Below, one piece after another: positions 4,290-8,508 of a DNA stretch of 8,508 nt. Numbering within the stretch: position 1 is the first letter of the stretch; every line of letters begins with the position of its first letter. The position numbers and the translations under genes were made by a program. Source of the stretch: CADCTM01 sp049671305 (GTDB lineage Bacteria; Cyanobacteriota; Cyanobacteriia; Cyanobacteriales; Coleofasciculaceae); contig JBATUR010000114.1 of the NCBI GenBank assembly GCA_049671305.1, positions 1-8,508 on the forward strand, in the 5' to 3' direction. The notes beneath the pieces were generated by a model that was not told where the DNA came from, searched no databases, and saw only the letters and a list, made by a program, of their open reading frames with translations.

Positions 4290-6752
4290 TTGACTGGTAA
4301 AAATAACTCAGGAACTGTTAAGCGCTCGTCACACACCAGGAGGTCGTTTTTGAAACGAACATTTACGCAGAAGGTTAAACAAGTTCCTTCTTGTGCCACC
4401 GAATCGTTTGAGGCATTGTTAAAACTTTACGTCGGAAAGTCGTCAGCAGGTGCGACAATCCCGACAGAAGCCAACCGTAGAGCTAGAACCTCTGCCGCAA
4501 TGATTGGATTGGCAATCTCAATGGGAGCTGCTGGCTTACTGCTGCCTCAGCAAGGCGATGAAGCGCTGGCAGTTGAGCCAGTAGCAACTGAGCCAAACTT
4601 GCCGAATTTCACTGCTCCCTCTAGCCCAAATGTTGCGACACCACTTGAACCAGCAGTCGTTGCCGTGTCAACACCGACTGAGGTCAAGCCAGAAGCTCCA
4701 AAAAGCTTAGAAGAGGCTTCCTCCCCTGTAGTCCAGCATCAGGTACGAGAAGGGGAGACGCTGTGGGAATTATCCAATTCTTATCAAGTACAGCCAGAAG
4801 CGATCGCTGCTTCTAATAACATTCAAGCAAGTGCTGTATTACCTGTAGGACAAACCTTAAAAATTCCGACGGTGAATGGCATAGTTCACCAAGTGAAAGC
4901 TGGTGACACAGTTGAAAAATTATCTGAGTCGTATGGAGTTGCACCGACACAGTTGCAGGCAACTGCAGCAACGTCGGCAGAAAATCAGCTAAAAACAGGT
5001 GAATCAGTCACGGTTCCTGGTAATGTCAATGACCTTTTGAAGGCAAGACAAGATACTGCTCTAAACAGCTTAAAAGAGCAACGGAATCGTTTAAATGACA
5101 GTCTGGCGGAGTTGCGGTCTGAGGAGTCCAGCAATTTATCTCAACAAGAAACAGGTGCAAACAAGGTTGCTTCTACCATTCAAAAGGCGACCCCTGTTAC
5201 CTTACCTTCTACAGTCACAATTGAAGAGTCAGTAACAGAAACGTCAAAGCCAGTAACAGTGGTTGCAAGTCCACAATTGGCTTCTTCACCGACAGTACCA
5301 AAAGCGGCAAGATCGCCACAGTCGTCAGTAGTCATCACTGTACCGACGCCAGAAATTGCCTCAACACCATTCACAACACCACAGATTGCCAAAACACCGC
5401 AGTCGTCAGTAATCATTACTGTACCGACCCCGGAAGTAGCATCTACTATTGCCCCAAAAGTGGCAGTAACACCCAACTCAAAACTTGAGCCAATAACTTC
5501 TCTAGAAGCCACCAAGCCATCAGCACCACAACCCGTGGTGATCCCGACCCTAACTTCTACAGATGCCAACCTTTACCAAGTTAAGCCGGGAGACACCATA
5601 GAAGCGATCGCTCGTCGTAATGGTTTGTCAGTTTCAGAGCTAATTAAGGCAAACGGGCTAAATAATCCCAACTTGCTCAGTGTCAATCAACAGCTCAAAA
5701 TCCCACAAACATCTGTGGCGTCGAATGCCAGAGAACCAGTGGCATCAGTTCCCGGCATCAGCTCAAAAGCGGTGAGTGTGGCAACAGTTCCCCAGCGTTC
5801 CGTGGTAACCCCTCCTCAGCCTAATCCAACTGCTTCAGAAAAAGTTTCGCCGATTGTGCCACCGCTGCCACAATCTCAACAAACTAGGCAAAACCCTGTT
5901 CTAGCGCAATCAACTCGCGACGAGAATACGCAAGCCAGCTCCAGAGCAGCAGTTGATACTCAAAAAAGTCAACCAACTCAATCAAACCCTTATATTGATC
6001 GCTTAAGATCTGACATCCTCAAGCTGCGCGAAGACGTTGAGCAGCAAGAAACAACTCAAGCTGCTGCACCCAGAAGCATTGTCGTGCCTGCGGTAAAAAC
6101 CCCAACGGCTTCCAGCTCAAATGATACCTCTGTGCCAATTAGGATTGATCCACAGTTCAATCCCAAGCGAGCTAACGAGAATTTATCAGCAGAGCTTCAG
6201 AGACGGCAACAGCAGCTAAACCAGGGACCCATCAAAATCGAAGTTCCACCACCAGCATTAGTCGCCTCGGCTCCAGTACCAGCAGGTAGCTACAACCCAT
6301 CGCTACGTCCACAAATTGGACAACCAGTTGAGCCAGAAATTCCTGGCTTGTCTCCAGATAGCCCAACTCAGACTAATACTTACATTTGGCCTGCTAAGGG
6401 CGTTTTAACATCTGGTTATGGTTGGCGTTGGGGACGGATGCATAAAGGCATTGACATTGCCGCACCTGTTGGCACACCTGTTGTTGCCTCTGCCCCTGGT
6501 GTGATTGTGACCGCCGGTTGGAATTCTGGTGGCTACGGTAACTTAGTGGAAATTCAGCATCCAGATGGGAGCTTGACCCTCTATGCTCACAACAACCGTA
6601 TTTTGGTGCGTCGCGGACAAGAGGTTACACAAGGTCAACAAATTGCTGAAATGGGTAGCACCGGTCGCAGCACTGGTCCTCACACCCACTTCGAGGTACA
6701 TCCTACAGGAAAGGGTGCGGTTAATCCGATCGCTTTCTTGCCTCGTAAGTAA
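4290..6752 (+). CDS. Secreted LysM(x3)-M23 peptidoglycan endopeptidase, NlpD/LytM-like
   Basis: A zinc endopeptidase predicted to cut peptide cross-links of peptidoglycan in the periplasm. Residues from TTG 4290: a basic N-region to 66; hydrophobic core AMIGLAISMGAAGLLL at 70-85; probable cleavage after ALA (92-94); LysM domains at about 149-193, 199-243 and 428-472; Pro/Thr/Ser/Val-rich linkers; coiled-coil-like segments at 247-287, 566-590 and 628-645; and an M23 domain at 697-817. Catalytic and zinc residues are present: H718 and D722 (MHKGIDIAAP), H767 (LYAHNN), H798 and H800 (GPHTHFEV). It should therefore be an active enzyme, unlike degenerate EnvC/NlpD activators. Anabaena LytM factor Alr3353 is a likely relative (from memory). 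The start is uncertain: the TTG at 4350 (800 aa) has a perfect AGGAGG 6 nt upstream and puts LKRTFTQKVK at the N-terminus, and I prefer it slightly. The TTG at 4290 has GAGGTGAG upstream. A CRP-type site precedes both. HIP1 sites are at 4800-4807 and 5604-5611. Confidence 0.93.
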   Translation: MTGKNNSGTVKRSSHTRRSFLKRTFTQKVKQVPSCATESFEALLKLYVGKSSAGATIPTEANRRARTSAAMIGLAISMGAAGLLLPQQGDEALAVEPVATEPNLPNFTAPSSPNVATPLEPAVVAVSTPTEVKPEAPKSLEEASSPVVQHQVREGETLWELSNSYQVQPEAIAASNNIQASAVLPVGQTLKIPTVNGIVHQVKAGDTVEKLSESYGVAPTQLQATAATSAENQLKTGESVTVPGNVNDLLKARQDTALNSLKEQRNRLNDSLAELRSEESSNLSQQETGANKVASTIQKATPVTLPSTVTIEESVTETSKPVTVVASPQLASSPTVPKAARSPQSSVVITVPTPEIASTPFTTPQIAKTPQSSVIITVPTPEVASTIAPKVAVTPNSKLEPITSLEATKPSAPQPVVIPTLTSTDANLYQVKPGDTIEAIARRNGLSVSELIKANGLNNPNLLSVNQQLKIPQTSVASNAREPVASVPGISSKAVSVATVPQRSVVTPPQPNPTASEKVSPIVPPLPQSQQTRQNPVLAQSTRDENTQASSRAAVDTQKSQPTQSNPYIDRLRSDILKLREDVEQQETTQAAAPRSIVVPAVKTPTASSSNDTSVPIRIDPQFNPKRANENLSAELQRRQQQLNQGPIKIEVPPPALVASAPVPAGSYNPSLRPQIGQPVEPEIPGLSPDSPTQTNTYIWPAKGVLTSGYGWRWGRMHKGIDIAAPVGTPVVASAPGVIVTAGWNSGGYGNLVEIQHPDGSLTLYAHNNRILVRRGQEVTQGQQIAEMGSTGRSTGPHTHFEVHPTGKGAVNPIAFLPRK
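4338..4343 (+). promoter_or_regulatory. Perfect Shine-Dalgarno AGGAGG deciding the alternative M23 start
   Basis: AGGAGG lies 6 nt before an in-frame TTG at 4350-4352. If translation began at 4290, these bases would read as two AGG Arg codons, usually rare in bacteria. Its strength and spacing favour 4350 as the real or main start. Confidence 0.55.
5313..5447 (+). repeat. Direct repeat in the M23 linker (two 18-codon units)
   Basis: Codons 342-359 (5313-5366) and 369-386 (5394-5447) encode near-identical units, SPQSSVVITVPTPEIAST and TPQSSVIITVPTPEVAST, 81 bp apart. The DNA copies differ mainly at silent positions. This looks like an in-frame duplication in a low-complexity linker between LysM 2 and LysM 3. 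Confidence 0.85.
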
Positions 6753-6779
6753 CTACCCACTCTCTTTGCTTCCTGCTAC

Positions 6780-6809
6780 TTTGTGGGAGCTATCTCTGGC
6801 TCCCACAAA
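6780..6809 (+). terminator. Stem-loop after the M23 gene, no U-tract
   Basis: TTTGTGGGAGC (6780-6790; the outer T closes the stem) pairs perfectly with GCTCCCACAAA (6799-6809) around an 8-nt loop, starting 28 nt after the stop. The 3' flank is A-rich on both strands, so it is not a canonical intrinsic terminator. It may protect the mRNA 3' end or stop transcription by another route before the tRNA. Confidence 0.5.
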
Positions 6810-6844
6810 AATTAAGCAAGTGCTAGCAATTTTGAAAAGAGATA

Positions 6845-6853
6845 TGTTAAAAT
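6845..6853 (+). promoter_or_regulatory. Extended -10 promoter of the tRNA gene
   Basis: TG-T-TAAAAT (6845-6853) is an extended -10 element 23 nt before the tRNA 5' end. No -35 is seen at the right distance; TTGAAA at 6832 is only 10 nt away. Transcription would start about 15-18 nt before the mature tRNA. Confidence 0.4.
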
Positions 6854-6876
6854 CGATTAGCTTTAAATCAAAGCTA

Positions 6877-6948
6877 GGCTCAGTAGCTCAGTGGTAGAGC
6901 AGGGGACTCATAAGCCCAAGGTCGCAAGTTCAACTCTCGCCTGAGCCA
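6877..6948 (+). tRNA. tRNA-Met (CAT), elongator type
   Basis: A 72-nt cloverleaf. The acceptor stem GGCTCAG/CTGAGCC (6877-6883, 6941-6947) is perfect, followed by discriminator A 6948 and no encoded CCA. The D stem is GCTC/GAGC with loop AGTGGTA. The anticodon loop CTCATAA (6907-6913) puts CAT at 6909-6911. The T loop is TTCAACT. The fully paired first acceptor position argues against initiator tRNA. A lysidine-type tRNA-Ile(CAT) is possible but less likely with this acceptor sequence. Oddities: the anticodon stem has three G-C pairs flanked by G·A (27-43) and A·G (31-39), and the T stem has an A·C mismatch (6926·6938). Confidence 0.9.
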
Positions 6949-6974
6949 TTTTTGAAAAATCATCAAACATAGTA

Positions 6975-7015
6975 TTAAGGATTAGAGAAAACTAGCAATT
7001 TTGTCTAATCCTTAA
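6975..7015. terminator. Hairpin between convergent transcripts, possible bidirectional terminator
   Basis: A perfect 12-bp stem, TTAAGGATTAGA (6975-6986) with TCTAATCCTTAA (7004-7015), has an inner AAAA/TTTT pairing beyond a G·G mismatch. It lies between the tRNA (+) and the debranching enzyme (-). Neither strand has a strong U-tract, but the position suits termination from both sides. Confidence 0.5.
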
Positions 7016-7024
7016 AGCTTTAAG
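7011..7024. repeat. 14-bp perfect palindrome
   Basis: CTTAAAGCTTTAAG is self-complementary over 14 bp. Its first bases overlap the 3' arm of the preceding hairpin, and it ends 7 nt before the stop codon of the - strand gene. It could offer an alternative fold that extends the terminator; otherwise its function is unknown. Confidence 0.5.
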
Positions 7025-7030
7025 TGTTAT

Positions 7031-8508
7031 TCAAAGATCCCCAAAGTGACGGATCAATTCAGCCACTGACCAAGCCTGGGCGGTCGCTCCTTGAGGCAAG
7101 TAAGGCGGATCTCCATCAAAAATCTCAGAAACCGAACCAATACAGGCTGAGGACTGGAAATGAGCCAAAAGCGGCGCGAGCTCACAAGGCAGCGGCACAT
7201 CGTTATAAAATCGCTTCCAGGCACGGATAAAAGGACCAATTAACCAACTCCAAACCGTACCCTGATGATAAGCCCGGTCGCGATAAAAGCGGTTGCCGCC
7301 ATAATAGCCAAAATAATCTGGGTCAGCAGGATCGAGACTTCTTAAACCATAAGGCGTTAATAAGCGATCGCGTGCAACTAGGCATACCTGTCGTGCTTGA
7401 CTTTCCGGAAAGCCACAATGATGCAAAGACAGCGCAATTACCGCATTAGGGCGAATACGGGCATCCAGTCGGTCATTTGGCTCAATCGTGTCGTAAAAAT
7501 AACCGCACTCAGGATTCCAAAACTTCTGCAAAGAATGCTTCACCTGTTGGCACAAATGCTCATAGCGCTGCCCTTGTCGTAACAAACGCCCTCGATCAAC
7601 GCTTGGGTTCTCTAATAGCTTTGAAGTCCACTGAGTCGCCCAACACAAAGCCGAATACCACAAAGCATTAATTTCTACAGGTTTTCCTTGACGCGGTGTC
7701 ATTGGCAAACCATCAATTACCGCATCCATCCAAGTTAAAGCCACATTCGGCGCTTCCCAAATCAGCAACCCATCAGCAGCATCAACCCGAATCTTAAAAA
7801 GAGTACCAGCAGTCAAAGCCTTATAGATTTTCCGCACCACAGGATACTGTTGCGCTAAAAAATCCCAATCTTGAGTAGCTTCTAGATATAGCCCCAAAGT
7901 TTCAATCCACCATAACGAAGCATCAAGACTGTTATAAATCGGTTCTGCCTCCGCATCAGGAAACGTATTAGGGATCAAACCATCACGACAATAACTGCCA
8001 AAGGTTTGAAGTAATCCCTTAGCTTCTGCAAAACGCCCCGTTGCCAAAGCCAACCCTGGCAAAGCAATTAGAGTATCGCGCCCCCAGTCGTTAAACCACG
8101 GGTAACCAGCAATCACCGTTGGACCATCTATTGAGGCACGATGAACCATAAATTGATCCCCTGCTCGCAATAGCTGACGCCAGATGATTTCTCGCTCGCT
8201 TGGAAGCGAAACAGGTGCCAAATCAAACAATTGATCTTGCCGCACTTGCTCGGCTGCGACTGCCTGCTCAAATGAGTGAGAATGCAAGGGTGGAAATTCT
8301 TGCGGGCATCCTACCATCGCCTCCAAAGTCAGAGTTTCTTCAGGATTAAGTACTACAGTTAAATAGCCAGGGCTATAAAGATCTTCTCTGTCACCTAATC
8401 CGCGTCGATTTTCTTCAGGATAATAATAGTTCCTGTACCAAGTCCCTTCTGGTTGATAGTCACCTGCACTCCAGCGCAGTTGCCAAGGTGTCCCAACTAG
8501 ACCTGTAC
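7031..8508 (-). CDS. Glycogen debranching enzyme, archaeal type (amylo-alpha-1,6-glucosidase), 5' partial
   Basis: Hydrolyses alpha-1,6-linked glucosyl residues at glycogen branch points in the cytosol, helping mobilise storage glucan. The stop TGA is at 7031-7033. The frame stays open to the right edge, so about 491 C-terminal codons are visible of a family length near 650-700. The TTG at 8324-8326 is an internal Leu, not the start: upstream codons continue conserved-looking sequence such as GTWYRNYYYPEENRRG, the end of the N-terminal glucan-binding domain. Counting from that Leu, the (alpha/alpha)6 domain (GDE_C) shows GYPWFNDWGRDTLIALPG at 74-91, IPNTFPD at 118-124, TWMDAVIDG at 198-206 with likely catalytic D201, HQGTVWSW at 354-361, and SEIFDGDPPYLPQG at 400-413 with likely catalytic E401. 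Both acidic residues are present, so it should be active. It differs from GlgX-type (GH13) debranching enzymes. A HIP1 site is at 7364-7371. Confidence 0.92.
   Translation of the reverse strand, partial: TGLVGTPWQLRWSAGDYQPEGTWYRNYYYPEENRRGLGDREDLYSPGYLTVVLNPEETLTLEAMVGCPQEFPPLHSHSFEQAVAAEQVRQDQLFDLAPVSLPSEREIIWRQLLRAGDQFMVHRASIDGPTVIAGYPWFNDWGRDTLIALPGLALATGRFAEAKGLLQTFGSYCRDGLIPNTFPDAEAEPIYNSLDASLWWIETLGLYLEATQDWDFLAQQYPVVRKIYKALTAGTLFKIRVDAADGLLIWEAPNVALTWMDAVIDGLPMTPRQGKPVEINALWYSALCWATQWTSKLLENPSVDRGRLLRQGQRYEHLCQQVKHSLQKFWNPECGYFYDTIEPNDRLDARIRPNAVIALSLHHCGFPESQARQVCLVARDRLLTPYGLRSLDPADPDYFGYYGGNRFYRDRAYHQGTVWSWLIGPFIRAWKRFYNDVPLPCELAPLLAHFQSSACIGSVSEIFDGDPPYLPQGATAQAWSVAELIRHFGDL

Noticed and set aside
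4335..4358. Twin-arginine (TRRSFLK) Tat signal in the M23 protein
   Set aside because: The hydrophobic core is about 50 residues further on, and the RR codons coincide with an AGGAGG Shine-Dalgarno for a downstream start. The Sec-type signal at 66-94 explains export.
5313..5447. CRISPR-like or mobile repeat
   Set aside because: There are only two units, in frame and coding similar peptides, so it is a protein-level duplication.
5180..5569. 129-codon ORF on the - strand
   Set aside because: It is antisense to the repetitive M23 linker. Its Val/Gly/Thr-rich repetitive protein is what the reverse of a Pro/Thr/Val linker gives.
6583..6897. 104-codon ORF on the + strand
   Set aside because: It overlaps the conserved end of the M23 domain in another frame and runs into the tRNA.
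6877..6948. tRNA-Ile(CAT) or initiator tRNA-fMet
   Set aside because: The acceptor stem is fully paired at position 1, unlike initiators, and its GGCTCAG sequence fits elongator Met better than Ile2. Not fully excluded for Ile.
8324..8326. TTG as start of the debranching enzyme
   Set aside because: The frame continues without a stop to the window edge and encodes family-like sequence, so the gene is cut by the window.

Overview
The window is cyanobacterial. Six perfect HIP1 octamers (GCGATCGC) lie in 8.5 kb, where about 0.13 would be expected by chance. The glutamate-cysteine ligase is of the cyanobacterial type, and the LysM/M23 cell-wall protein, TTG/GTG starts and moderate GC content fit. 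I cannot assign a genus. The genes are housekeeping or envelope genes, and I see no transposase, phage gene, CRISPR array or integron.

Layout, left to right on the + strand: the 3' end of a coiled-coil, two-helix membrane protein of unknown function (cut by the left edge); a histone-deacetylase-family zinc amidohydrolase with all active-site residues; cyanobacterial gshA, closed by a good intrinsic terminator; trmL, a tRNA wobble 2'-O-methyltransferase; a 908-bp stretch without an obvious large gene; a large secreted LysM x3 / M23 peptidoglycan endopeptidase; and an elongator-type tRNA-Met(CAT). On the - strand, convergent with these and cut by the right edge, is the C-terminal part of an archaeal-type glycogen debranching enzyme. 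A 12-bp hairpin and an overlapping 14-bp palindrome separate the convergent units.

The most interesting part is the 3382-4350 region before the M23 gene. It holds a perfect CRP-type operator (ATGTGA-N6-TCACAT), a sigma70-like promoter, an NtcA-like GTA-N8-TAC site, a 53-codon small ORF, and a possibly structured RNA with partial resemblance to ydaO/yuaA (c-di-AMP) leaders. The M23 start is ambiguous: a TTG at 4290, or a TTG at 4350 preceded by a perfect AGGAGG. If the upstream start is used, that AGGAGG becomes two Arg codons and produces a misleading twin-arginine motif.

Functionally the genes are only loosely linked: redox thiol synthesis (gshA), tRNA maturation and decoding (trmL, tRNA-Met), envelope remodelling (M23) and storage-glucan breakdown (debranching enzyme). 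The CRP-type site may tie envelope remodelling to cAMP signalling; this is inference.
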